Source: Cellulosimicrobium cellulans | GTDB taxonomy: Bacteria > Actinomycetota > Actinomycetes > Actinomycetales > Cellulomonadaceae | Assembly (NCBI RefSeq): GCF_007679345.1 | Contig: NZ_VEGH01000010.1 | Coordinates: forward strand, 62,001-126,000 | Direction: 5' to 3' | Length of the DNA stretch: 64,000 nt | Shown: positions 32,265 through 42,252 of the stretch, piece by piece | Numbering within the stretch: the stretch's first letter is position 1 | Layout of the letters: each line of letters opens with the position of its first letter | Program-made: the position numbers and the translations under genes | Notes under the pieces: generated by a model | What the model was told of the DNA's origin: nothing | What the model saw: only the letters and a program-made list of their open reading frames with translations | Databases searched by the model: none

Positions 32265-32948
32265 TCAGTCCCGGACGCGGGCCAGGGCGAAGCCGTCCCA
32301 GCCCTTCGCGCCGACCGTCTGCAGCGCGGTCGCGTCCAGCCGCGGGTGCCTGCCGAGCGCGCGCAGCACCTCCCGGGAACCGACCACGCGGGGGTCCTCG
32401 GACGCCGCGTCGGCCACCTCGCCCCGGCGCACCACGTTGTCGACGACGATCACCGTCCCCGGGTGGGACAGCCGCACCGCGAGGTCGAGGTAGCGCGCGT
32501 TGCTCGGCTTGTCGGCGTCGATGAAGACGAGGTCGAACGCCTCCTCGCCCCGCGCGAGCAGGCCCTCGACCGACTCGCCCGCGGGCCCCTCGACCAGCCG
32601 CACGCGGTCCGCGACGCCGGCCCGCACGAAGGTGTCCCGGGCGACCGCGGCGTGCGCCGGGTCGATCTCCAGCGTCGTCACGTGGCCCTCGGGCCCGACG
32701 GCGTCGGCGAGCCACAGCGTGCTGTACCCGGCCAGCGTGCCGAACTCCAGCACCCGCCGCGCGCCCGCGATCCGGCACAGCAACCACAGCAGCCGGCCCT
32801 CCGTCGGCGCGACCTCGATAGCCGGCAGCCCGGCCGCCCGCCCGGCGTCCCGCGCCGCGACCAGCGCGGCGCTCTCCGGCACCAGCTGCTCGACCAGGTA
32901 CGCGTCGACCGCGGCCCAGCCCTGCTCCCCCGACCCGTGCTCGCCCAT
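32265..32948 (-). CDS. O-methyltransferase (class I SAM, CCoAOMT-like)
   Basis: A 227-residue S-adenosylmethionine-dependent methyltransferase of the family 3 (caffeoyl-CoA/catechol) kind. SAM loop VLEFGTLAGYSTLWLA (about 66-81), VTTLEIDPAHAAVAR, FDLVFIDADKPSNARYL with metal-binding Asp residues, and VVDNVVRRGEV. The acceptor is unknown but is typically a catechol-like hydroxyl. ATG 32948 is preceded 6 nt by CATGAT, a leaderless-type -10. Confidence 0.88.
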   Translation of the reverse strand: MGEHGSGEQGWAAVDAYLVEQLVPESAALVAARDAGRAAGLPAIEVAPTEGRLLWLLCRIAGARRVLEFGTLAGYSTLWLADAVGPEGHVTTLEIDPAHAAVARDTFVRAGVADRVRLVEGPAGESVEGLLARGEEAFDLVFIDADKPSNARYLDLAVRLSHPGTVIVVDNVVRRGEVADAASEDPRVVGSREVLRALGRHPRLDATALQTVGAKGWDGFALARVRD

Positions 32949-33071
32949 GATCCGATCATGCACCCGGCCGCGGGGTGGACGGTCCGGACCTCCCGTCGGC
33001 GGGCCCGGCTCCGACCTCCCCGGGCGGTGCCACCGGATGCGGGCCGCGCCGGAGCGTCGGAGACTGCGGAC

Positions 33072-34763
33072 GTGCCCCAGGACCCCGCCGTGACCGGCCC
33101 GAGCGCGGACGCGCCCATCGCCGACGACCTGCTCCCCGAGCCCGTCGCCCGCTCCCTCACCGGGATCGTCCCCGGCGTCGGCCCCGACGGCCGCCCGCGC
33201 CCGGACGCCCCGCTGGTGGCCGTGACCGGCGTGACCGGCTACGTCGGGGGCCGCCTGGTCCCGGAGCTGCTGGCCGCCGGCTACCGGGTGCGCGCGATCG
33301 CCCGCCGGCCCGAGCGGCTGCGCGGCCGGCCCTGGTACGACGCGGTGGAGATCGCCCAGGCGGACGCCGCCGAGCCCGACGAGATCCGCGCGGCGCTCGA
33401 CGGCGCCGACGTCGCGTACTACCTGATCCACTCGCTCGGCTCCGGCCGCCGGTTCGAGCAGCGCGACCGCCACACGGCGCTGGTGTTCGGCGCGGCCGCG
33501 CGCGAGGCGGGCGTCGGCCGGATCGTCTACCTCGGCGGGCTGACGCCGGACACCGAGGACCTGTCCCCGCACCTCGCGTCGCGCACGGAGGTCGGCGAGA
33601 TCCTGCTCGCCTCCGGCGTCCCGACGACCGTGCTGCGCGCGGCGATCATCCTCGGCTCCGGCTCCGCGTCATTCGAGATGATGCGGTACCTCACCGAGCG
33701 GCTGCCCGCCATGACGGTGCCCAAGTGGCTCGACAACCGCATCCAGCCGATCGCCGTCCGGGACGTGCTGCGCTACCTGGTCGGCTCGGCGTCGATGCCG
33801 CCGGAGGTCAGCCGCGAGTTCGACATCGGCGGGCCCGACGTCCTGACCTACCGCGACATGATGCAGGGCTACGCGAAGGCCGCCGGGCTGCCGCGGCGGC
33901 TGATCGTCAAGGTCCCGGTCCTCACCCCGCGGCTGTCGAGCCACTGGGTCGGCCTGGTCACACCCGTGCCGTCCGGCATCGCCCGGCCGCTGGTCGAGTC
34001 GCTGATCCACGAGGTCGTCTGCGACGAGCACGACATCGCCCAGTACGTGCCCGACCCGCCGGAAGGGCTGATCTCGTTCTCCCGCGCGCTGGAGCTCGCG
34101 CTCGCCCGGATCCGCGAGGCGGACGTGACGACGCGCTGGTCGTCGGCCGGCGTCCCCGGGGCGCCGTCCGAGCCGCTGCCGTCCGACCCCGACTGGGCCG
34201 GCGGCTCGCTCTACGAGGACGCCCGGAGCGTCGACGTCGACGCGTCGCCCGCGGCGCTGTGGCGGGTGCTGGAGTCCGTCGGCGGCGAGCGCGGCTGGTA
34301 CTCGTGGTCGCTGGCCTGGCGCGTCCGCGGGCTGATGGACCGGGTCGTCGGCGGACCGGGTCTGCGGCGGGGTCGGCGGGACCCCCGGCGGCTCGTCGTC
34401 GACGACGCGGTGGACTTCTGGCGCGTCGAGGAGGTGCAGCCCGGCCGGCTGCTGCGGCTGCGCGCCGAGATGCGGCTGCCGGGGCTGGCGTGGCTGGAGC
34501 TGCGCGTCGAGCCCGACGGCGACACCCCCGTGGAGCAGGGCGACCACGACTCCGCCCGCCCGGCCGACGTCTCCCCCGAGCGCTGGACCACCCCGCCGAC
34601 CCGGTTCGCGCAGCGTGCCGTGTTCCACCCGCACGGGCTGCTCGGGCAGCTGTACTGGTGGGCGGTGTACCCGTTCCACGGCGTGGTGTTCGGCGGGATG
34701 CAGCGCAACATCGCCCGCGCCGCGGAGACCGCGGAGCGCTCCCGCCGCGACCTCCCCCGCTGA
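33072..34763 (+). CDS. NAD(P)-binding SDR with C-terminal SRPBCC-like (DUF2867) domain
   Basis: A 563-residue fusion. Residues about 48-370 form an atypical short-chain dehydrogenase/NmrA Rossmann domain with TGVTGYVGGR (52-61), YYLIHSLGSG and IVYLGGLTPD. Residues about 385-560 form a polyketide-cyclase/DUF2867-like domain (GGSLYEDARSVDVDASPAALWRVLES; WTTPPTRFAQRAVFHPHGLLG). Such proteins are annotated SDR/DUF2867 and lack a known reaction. The GTG start has GAGACT (33060-33065) 6 nt upstream. Divergent from the methyltransferase gene. Confidence 0.8.
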   Translation: MPQDPAVTGPSADAPIADDLLPEPVARSLTGIVPGVGPDGRPRPDAPLVAVTGVTGYVGGRLVPELLAAGYRVRAIARRPERLRGRPWYDAVEIAQADAAEPDEIRAALDGADVAYYLIHSLGSGRRFEQRDRHTALVFGAAAREAGVGRIVYLGGLTPDTEDLSPHLASRTEVGEILLASGVPTTVLRAAIILGSGSASFEMMRYLTERLPAMTVPKWLDNRIQPIAVRDVLRYLVGSASMPPEVSREFDIGGPDVLTYRDMMQGYAKAAGLPRRLIVKVPVLTPRLSSHWVGLVTPVPSGIARPLVESLIHEVVCDEHDIAQYVPDPPEGLISFSRALELALARIREADVTTRWSSAGVPGAPSEPLPSDPDWAGGSLYEDARSVDVDASPAALWRVLESVGGERGWYSWSLAWRVRGLMDRVVGGPGLRRGRRDPRRLVVDDAVDFWRVEEVQPGRLLRLRAEMRLPGLAWLELRVEPDGDTPVEQGDHDSARPADVSPERWTTPPTRFAQRAVFHPHGLLGQLYWWAVYPFHGVVFGGMQRNIARAAETAERSRRDLPR

Positions 34764-34865
34764 CCGGGCGCCGCCGGCGCCGAACGCCCGACGCGACGCC
34801 GCGCACGGCCGGCCGGCCGCCGCGCACCCGGCGCGCTCGCGCCGCGCTCGCGCCGCGCTCGCGCC

Positions 34866-34937
34866 GCGAGATAGGACCCCCGCGCCGAGATAGGACCCAG
34901 GACGGTCCTACGTCGGCGCGACGGCCCTATCTCGGCG
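34866..34937. repeat. Nested palindrome, GATAGGACC subtype
   Basis: Two left half-sites (GCGAGATAGGACC at 34866 and CGCCGAGATAGGACC at 34883) face two right half-sites (GGTCCTACGTCGGCG at 34904-34918 and GGCCCTATCTCGGCG at 34923-34937). The inner pair has one mismatch and the outer a G-T wobble. It lies between convergent genes and is preceded by two extra CGCGCTCGCGCCG-like repeats. Confidence 0.88.
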
Positions 34938-34976
34938 AGTGGGGCGCCGCCGGAGGGCGGCGGGTCGGCCCGGCGG

Positions 34977-35507
34977 TCAGCGGCCGCGGCGGCGGAACGT
35001 CGGCGGGGTCTCGACGTAGGGCAGCCAGGCCGCCCGTTCGGTCTCGCCGATGCGGCGCGGCGAGCCGCTGGCGGCGTCGACCAGGACGAGGGTCGTGACC
35101 GCGCGGGCGTAGGGCCCGGCGCCGTCGGCCGCGACGTCGTCGGGGGACGCGTCGTGCACCTCGTAGCAGACGTCGATGCTCGCGCCGCCGAGGTGGCCGA
35201 TCCACATGTCGACCACGACCGGCGTGCGGCGGTAGCCGAGGGGACGCAGGTACTCGACCTCCTGGCGGGCGACGAGCGTCGCGGTCCGCGCGCCCGGGCC
35301 GGCGTCGAGCACAGCCGTCGGCCACGTCTCGCGGTCGGGGACGCGCGGCGCCGCGCCCTCCCCGAGGGGGTCGGCGGGCGCGGGGTGCGCCCAGAAGGCC
35401 TCGATGCGGGCCTCCTCGAGCAGCCGCAGCAGCTCGACGTTGTTCACGTGCCCGTACGCGTCCATGTCGGACCAGCGCAGCTGGACCGGCACCCGGAGCC
35501 TGGCCAT
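34977..35507 (-). CDS. Hotdog thioesterase (4HBT family)
   Basis: A 176-residue single-hotdog protein with the 4-hydroxybenzoyl-CoA thioesterase signature RWSDMDAYGHVNNVELLRLLEEAR (residues 11-34), where D16 is the predicted catalytic Asp. ATG 35507 has a GGAGGA ribosome site. It would hydrolyse a small acyl- or aryl-CoA. Stand-alone and convergent with the SDR fusion gene. Confidence 0.85.
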   Translation of the reverse strand: MARLRVPVQLRWSDMDAYGHVNNVELLRLLEEARIEAFWAHPAPADPLGEGAAPRVPDRETWPTAVLDAGPGARTATLVARQEVEYLRPLGYRRTPVVVDMWIGHLGGASIDVCYEVHDASPDDVAADGAGPYARAVTTLVLVDAASGSPRRIGETERAAWLPYVETPPTFRRRGR

Positions 35508-35702
35508 CCGTCCTCCGTCCCTCGGTGCGGCGCCGTGCGGCGCGCCCCCAGCATCCTGCCCCTCGCGCCGGCGGTCGCGGGCGCGGCGCGCGTGTGGCGT
35601 CGGCCGCACCGGCGCGCACGGGACGTCGTCGTCCGGCGGGCCGGGGCGGACCGCACCGCTCCAGCGGCACCGACCCGACGCCGCCCGGCAGGGGCCAGCC
35701 GG

Positions 35703-35809
35703 CCCCACGCCCCGCCCGGCCCGGCCCGGCGCCGCCCGACCCCACAACCGGCCCGGCCCCACACCCGGCCCGGGCCCACGCCGCCCGGCCCGGTCCCGAC
35801 CGGCGTGGG
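35703..35809. repeat. Degenerate tandem repeats in the gap before the thioesterase
   Basis: The 303-base gap (35508-35810) has no credible gene. Its distal third consists of about four imperfect copies of GGCCCCACNCCCGGCCCGG. The first CCCCACGCC (35703-35711) is complementary to GGCGTGGGG (35801-35809), so the block can fold as one large hairpin just beyond the stop of the minus-strand GTPase gene, where it may end that operon. Confidence 0.65.
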
Positions 35810-35810
35810 G

Positions 35811-37451
35811 TCAGCGCCCGCGGTCACCCGCCGCGCGGTGCGCCTGCTCCCGGCACGTCGCCAGGTCGCCCAGCACCGCGGCCGCGGGGTTGGCGACCCG
35901 CTCCCGCGCCACCCGGGTGACCGCCGTGAGCAGCCGCGCCCGCGCCGTCCGCGCCCGGCCCCGGGCGAGCACCCGCGCGAGCACCGACGCGAGCAGCGCC
36001 AGCAGGGCCCCCGCGAGCAGGCCGCCGGCGAGCAGCGCGGTCGGCACCGGGAACGGGCCCCACTCCGGCGTACGCGGCACCGGCAGCTGCAGGTACGCCA
36101 GCCCGGCGAGCGCCCCGAGCCACGCCGCCCCCGCCACGGCCGCGGCGAGCAGCAGCCACTGCAGCCACCCGGCGACCCGGACCCACGCCCCCGGGCGGTC
36201 CGGCAGCAGCGCGGTGCCGCCGACGGCGCGGTCCAGGTCGTCGGCCAGGTCCGCCGCGCCGACGGCGTCCCGCACGGCGAGCGCCCAGGCGTCGGGGGCG
36301 TCGGCGGTGGCGCCGTCCACGTACCGGCGCACGGCGGAGGACGCGGCCGCGCGGGCGGCGGGACCGGCGGGCGGCAGCGACGTGCGCTCGACGGCCCCCG
36401 GCTCGGCCGGGTCGACGGCGCCGGCCCGGCCACGGCGGCGCCCGGACGCGGCACCGGTCGCGAGGTGCAGCCGGCGCAGCGGGTCGGGCCGCAGCCGGGC
36501 GAGCCAGCGCACCGGAGGCCACCCGGCCCGCGCGGACGCCCGCTGCACCGCCGCACGCCGCACCGCCTCGACCACGACCGGGACGCCCGCGGCCTCGGCG
36601 AGTGCGTCCGCGAGCGCCGGCAGCCCGGCGTCGTCCCGGCCCCGGCGCCGCGCGGGCGCCGCGCCGCACGCGTCGAGCACTCGGCGGGCCGCCACCTCGA
36701 CGTCGGCCGTCATCCGGGCGACGGCCACCCGGCGGCGCTCGGCGGCGTCGTCCAGCAGGTCGCGCAGCGCCGACACCCCCTGCCCCGTGCGCGCGGAGAC
36801 GGCGAGCGTCCGCACGCCCGGCAGGCCGTCGTCGGCCGCGAGCCGCCGCAGGTCGGCCAGCACGGCGTCGACCTCCGCGGGCGCGAGCCGGTCGGCCTGG
36901 TTGAGCACCAGCACGACGACGTCCGCGTGCCGGGCGAGCGGGCGCAGGTAGCGCTCGTGCAGCGCCGCGTCGGCGTACTTCTGCGGGTCGACGACCCAGA
37001 CCAGCAGGTCGACCCGCTCGATCAGGTGCTCGGCGCGCAGCCGGTGGGCCTCGACCACCGAGTCGTGGTCCGGCAGGTCGAGGAGCACCAGCCGCGACCC
37101 CGCGGCACCGGGACCGACCGGCAGCCCGTGCCGGCGGCGCACCCCCAGCCAGTCGAGCAGCGGCTCGGCGCCCGGGCCGCGGACCGCCGCGAGCGCCTCC
37201 CCCGTGGTCGGCCGCTGCACGCCCGGGACCGCGACCTCCTCGCCGACGAGGGCGTTCACCAGCGACGACTTCCCCGACCCGGTGGCGCCGGCCAGCGCCA
37301 CGACGGTGTGCTCCGCCGACAGCGCCGCGCGCTCGCCGACCCGCGCCAGCACCGCCCGGCCGTCGGCGACGGTGACGGCGGGCAGCCGGCCCTCCCCCGC
37401 GTCGAGCGCCGCGGTGAGCGCGGCGACGCGGTCGTGCAGCGGGACGCTCAT
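35811..37451 (-). CDS. Dynamin-like GTPase with C-terminal membrane hairpin (DynB-like, module A)
   Basis: A 546-residue GTPase. G1 GATGSGKS (55-62), RPTT (80-83) as switch I, DLPD (125-128) and NQAD (184-187) as the guanine-specificity motif. Two hydrophobic segments at about 428-456 and 470-497 anchor it in the membrane. Its start overlaps the stop of the larger GTPase upstream (ATGA). It resembles the paired actinobacterial dynamin-like proteins, of which Streptomyces DynA/DynB stabilise FtsZ rings during septation. A second, similar pair lies at 42253-45425. Confidence 0.75.
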   Translation of the reverse strand: MSVPLHDRVAALTAALDAGEGRLPAVTVADGRAVLARVGERAALSAEHTVVALAGATGSGKSSLVNALVGEEVAVPGVQRPTTGEALAAVRGPGAEPLLDWLGVRRRHGLPVGPGAAGSRLVLLDLPDHDSVVEAHRLRAEHLIERVDLLVWVVDPQKYADAALHERYLRPLARHADVVVLVLNQADRLAPAEVDAVLADLRRLAADDGLPGVRTLAVSARTGQGVSALRDLLDDAAERRRVAVARMTADVEVAARRVLDACGAAPARRRGRDDAGLPALADALAEAAGVPVVVEAVRRAAVQRASARAGWPPVRWLARLRPDPLRRLHLATGAASGRRRGRAGAVDPAEPGAVERTSLPPAGPAARAAASSAVRRYVDGATADAPDAWALAVRDAVGAADLADDLDRAVGGTALLPDRPGAWVRVAGWLQWLLLAAAVAGAAWLGALAGLAYLQLPVPRTPEWGPFPVPTALLAGGLLAGALLALLASVLARVLARGRARTARARLLTAVTRVARERVANPAAAVLGDLATCREQAHRAAGDRGR

Positions 37452-39553
37452 CCGCGGTCCTCCCGGCCGAGCAGCCGGCGCCAGAACCCGCCGCGCGGGT
37501 GGTCGGGGTCGGTGGCTCCGCCTGCGCCCGGGGAGCCGCCCGGCGCAGCGCCCGCCGGAGCCCCACCGGCCAGGCCCTCCGCACCCGGCCACGTCCCCCC
37601 GCCGCCCACGCCCGGCGTCCGCCCGGGGCCCGCGGCACCCGCGCGCGCCCGCCACCGGTCGGCGCCGCGCAGGCTGGTCGGCAGGCCGCCCGGCGACCCG
37701 AGCCCCGGCCCGCCCGCCGTCGCCACCCGGCCCGGCGCTCCCGGCACGGGCGCACCCGCCGCCGTCCCGTCACCAGCCGCGGCCCCCGCCGCCGCGCGCT
37801 CCGCCCGCTCGCCGCGTGCCGCGTCCTCCACCGCCAGGGCCGCGGCTCGCAGCGCCTCGCCGCCCGTCACCACCAGTGCGTCGAGCTGCGAGGTGTACCG
37901 CGCGGCCTCGCCGGCGAGGACCCCGCGCACCCGGGCGTCGAGCCGCTCGCGCGCCTCCGCGGTCAGCCGGCGCACCGCGTCGTCGCCGAACACGGCCTCG
38001 AGCAGCTTCTGGGCGACCACCGCGGTGCCGCCCGCGATGCCGACCTCGATCCCGGTCAGCCCGCCGGTCGAGGCGAAGGCCAGCACCATCAGGCTGACGC
38101 CGAGCGCGTTGACGCCGAAGGACAGCGCGCGGGCCGTGCCGCGCCGCTGCGCGCCCTGCTCGCCGACCAGCGCCAGGACGTCGGACTGCCAGGCCCGGAT
38201 CTCGGCGTCCACCTCGGCCCGCAGCGTCGTCGACGACCGCGACAGCCCGAGGTCCGGCAGCAGCGCGGCCCCGGACGGGTCGCCTCGCCACGCCGCGTGC
38301 GTGCGCTCGGCCGCGGCGTCGGCCGCGTCCAGGACGACGGCCGCCAGCCCGTGCGCGATCGCCTGCTCGACCGGCGGGGTCGCCGCGGGCCGGCCGCGGA
38401 CGAACCCGACCACGGCGTCCCGCACCCGGCCGACCCCGCGCTCGACGGACCGCAGCAGGTCGCCGGTGCCGACGAGCTCCTGCCAGCGGGCCAGCACCTC
38501 GCCGCGGAGCATCGCTCCGTCGGACGTCGCCGCCGCGACCTGCGTGGCCGCCTCCGCGTAGGCGCGCGCCACCGCGTCCCGCAGCCGCGCGTCGGCGACG
38601 ACCTGGCCGTCGGCCGCCTGCGCGAGCGACAGCCCGCGGCGCGCCAGGTCGTCCACCACGCCGTCCCGGGTCGCCACCGCCACCGCGCGCCGGGCGGCCG
38701 CGTCGCCGCCGAGGTCCGACAGCCAGGCGGCGACCGCGCCGACCGCCTCCTCCGGGAGCAGGCCGTCCGGTCCCGTGCCCTCGGGCACCGGGAACAGCGG
38801 CGCGCCGGCGAGACCGTTCGCGTCGAGCATCCGGCGCAGGTCCTCGACCGCCGCCTCGGAGCCGGGGTCCACCCGGTCGACGACCAGCGCGACCTGCGCG
38901 TGCCGCTCGGCGGCGGTGTGCAGCAGGTCCCACGGCACCGCGTCGGCGTACCGGGCGGCCGTCGTGACGAACAGCCACAGATCGGCGGCGGCGAGCAGCT
39001 GGGCCGCGAGCCGGCGGTTGGCCTCCTCGACCGAGTCCACGTCGGGTGCGTCGAGCAGGGCGAGGCCGCGGGGCAGGGCGCCGCTCGGGACCAGGCGCAC
39101 GGCAGCGGCACCGGGCTCGGCGGCGCTGCCGTCGCCGAGCCCCCGGTCCCCCGCCAGGCGCGCGAGCCCCGGCAGCACCCGGTCGCCGGCGAACCAGCCG
39201 CCGTCGAGCGGGTGGTGCACCAGCACCGGCGACCGCGTCGTGGGGCGCAGCACGCCGGGATCGCTGACCCGCTCGCCGAGCAACGAGTTCACCAGGGTCG
39301 ACTTCCCCGCCCCGGTGGAGCCGCCGACGACGACGAGCAGCGGCGCGCCGACGGAACGGAGCCGCGGCAGCAGGTAGTCGTCGAGCTGGTCGAGCGCGGC
39401 CCGGCGGTCGGTGCGGGCCTGGGCCGACCCCGGGGCGTCGAGCGGCAGCGCGAGGTCGCGGAGCCGGGCGCGCAACCGCTCCAGGGCGTCGCCGAGCGCG
39501 GCGTCCGCGCCGGTCACCGCGCCGGCGCTCGTCGGGGGCGTGTCGTCGGCCAT
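37448..39553 (-). CDS. Dynamin-like GTPase (DynA-like, module A)
   Basis: A 701-residue protein. The GTPase domain has GGSTGAGKS (77-85), RPTT (103-106), DAPD (168-171) and a divergent VDRVD (225-229) in place of NKxD. A helical region follows with a hydrophobic hairpin at about 478-520, possibly a membrane paddle. The last 120 residues are a Gly/Pro/Ala-rich disordered tail ending in the basic GGFWRRLLGRED. ATG 39553 has CAGGAT 6 nt upstream and no ribosome site: leaderless. Co-translated with the DynB-like gene. Homologous throughout the GTPase domain to the protein at 43734. Confidence 0.75.
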   Translation of the reverse strand: MADDTPPTSAGAVTGADAALGDALERLRARLRDLALPLDAPGSAQARTDRRAALDQLDDYLLPRLRSVGAPLLVVVGGSTGAGKSTLVNSLLGERVSDPGVLRPTTRSPVLVHHPLDGGWFAGDRVLPGLARLAGDRGLGDGSAAEPGAAAVRLVPSGALPRGLALLDAPDVDSVEEANRRLAAQLLAAADLWLFVTTAARYADAVPWDLLHTAAERHAQVALVVDRVDPGSEAAVEDLRRMLDANGLAGAPLFPVPEGTGPDGLLPEEAVGAVAAWLSDLGGDAAARRAVAVATRDGVVDDLARRGLSLAQAADGQVVADARLRDAVARAYAEAATQVAAATSDGAMLRGEVLARWQELVGTGDLLRSVERGVGRVRDAVVGFVRGRPAATPPVEQAIAHGLAAVVLDAADAAAERTHAAWRGDPSGAALLPDLGLSRSSTTLRAEVDAEIRAWQSDVLALVGEQGAQRRGTARALSFGVNALGVSLMVLAFASTGGLTGIEVGIAGGTAVVAQKLLEAVFGDDAVRRLTAEARERLDARVRGVLAGEAARYTSQLDALVVTGGEALRAAALAVEDAARGERAERAAAGAAAGDGTAAGAPVPGAPGRVATAGGPGLGSPGGLPTSLRGADRWRARAGAAGPGRTPGVGGGGTWPGAEGLAGGAPAGAAPGGSPGAGGATDPDHPRGGFWRRLLGREDRG

Positions 39554-39598
39554 CCGCCCATCCTGCCGCCCGGCGCGGTCCCCCGCCCCGGGAGACGA

Positions 39599-39635
39599 GC
39601 CGGCCGCCGCCCCCGGGTAGGGGGCGGCGGCCGGC
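39599..39635 (-). terminator. Terminator of ettA
   Basis: Perfect 16-bp arms GCCGGCCGCCGCCCCC (39599-39614) and complement (39620-39635) with a 5-nt loop, 22 bases beyond the ettA stop on the minus strand and just upstream of the DynA-like start. Confidence 0.8.
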
Positions 39636-39656
39636 GCGTGCGGTGCGCGGGGTGCG

Positions 39657-41339
<1,683 letters not shown>

Positions 41340-41481
41340 TGGCTTCTCGTCCGCCTCGGGGTCGTCGGTTCCGGTGTCGCGCGCCGGGCGACCACGCGGG
41401 TGCCGGGCGGCGCGCAGTCCCCCAGCCTAGGCGATCCCCGCCGTCGGGACCGCGCGGCCGCCCGCCGGCTCCGGCGCCCGC

Positions 41482-42054
41482 TCAGGCCGGCAGCGCCTGC
41501 ACCGTCCCGGTCGGGACGTCCCCGGGCAGCGGGTCGTCGTCCGCCAGCTCGAACGCCCGGCTCACGTCCACCACCTCCGCGCCCCGCCCGCCGACGCCGG
41601 CGCCGCCGTCGTCCGCCCCGTCCTCGGTCTCCGGTGGCACGGCCCGCCCGTCCGCGTCGGCGGCCGCCGCGCGCCCGGGCGCGTGCACCGTCCGCATGAA
41701 CCGCGTGGTCCCGCGGGACAGGTCGTGCCCCACGGCGTCGGCGGTCAGCTCGGCGGTGGTCCGCGGCCGCCCGTCGGGCGCCACCCAGTCGACCAGCCGG
41801 AGCCGGCCGTGCACGACCACCGGCTCGCCCCGGCGCACCGACTCGGCGACGTTGAGCGCGAGGTGCCGGAACGTCTTCACGGTGAACCAGCTGGTGTCGG
41901 CGTCCACGTACCCGTCCTGGTCCCGGTCGTACACCCGGGGGGTGCTGGCCACCCGGAACTTGGTGAACGGGACCTGCCCGTCGTCGCCGGTGTACCGGAC
42001 CGGGTCGCTGCCGACCCAGCCGACCACCGTGACCGTGAGCTCGTTGACCGCCAT
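41482..42054 (-). CDS. ssb: Single-stranded DNA-binding protein paralogue
   Basis: A 190-residue OB-fold protein (MAVNELTVTVVGWVGSDPVRYT; SWFTVKTFRHLALNVAESVRRGEPVVVHGRLRL). The C-terminal third is an Ala/Gly/Asp linker that ends TGTVQALPA. The acidic tip (DDDIPF-like) that housekeeping SSB uses to recruit partners is absent, so this is probably the second SSB of actinobacteria rather than the replication one. ATG 42054 has a strong AGGAGG ribosome site. It sits between two dynamin-like modules. The 198 bases upstream hold no other gene I can support. Confidence 0.85.
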   Translation of the reverse strand: MAVNELTVTVVGWVGSDPVRYTGDDGQVPFTKFRVASTPRVYDRDQDGYVDADTSWFTVKTFRHLALNVAESVRRGEPVVVHGRLRLVDWVAPDGRPRTTAELTADAVGHDLSRGTTRFMRTVHAPGRAAAADADGRAVPPETEDGADDGGAGVGGRGAEVVDVSRAFELADDDPLPGDVPTGTVQALPA

Positions 42055-42252
42055 GCGTCCTCCTGGTGCCCGGGGCCGGCGCCCGTGCGGGCCGGCCGTG
42101 GGCACCACGCTGCCCGCCGCGACCTCGGCGGCTCCCGGCGCAGCCCGCGCACCTGGGGACGACGCACCGCGCCGGGCCTGTGGAGGACTCGGCGCCCCGT
42201 GATCGCGGGGCACGGGCGCGCAGCGGCACCCCGCCCGGCCGGTCGCCCGGCC

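Noticed and set aside
35508-35702. A gene in the gap between the thioesterase and the dynamin-like operon
   Set aside because: Translations are low-complexity Arg/Pro/Ala with no start signal or motif; the stretch is G+C-rich repeats.
41360-41373. GGTCGTCGGTTCCG upstream of ettA, matching the arm of the repeat at 1466
   Set aside because: A 14-base match but with no opposite arm nearby; a chance match or a decayed half-element cannot be told apart.
42055-42252. Structured RNA or riboswitch in the 198-base gap before ssb
   Set aside because: Some G+C stems can be drawn, but none matches a known riboswitch core and no terminator or sequestered ribosome site is evident.
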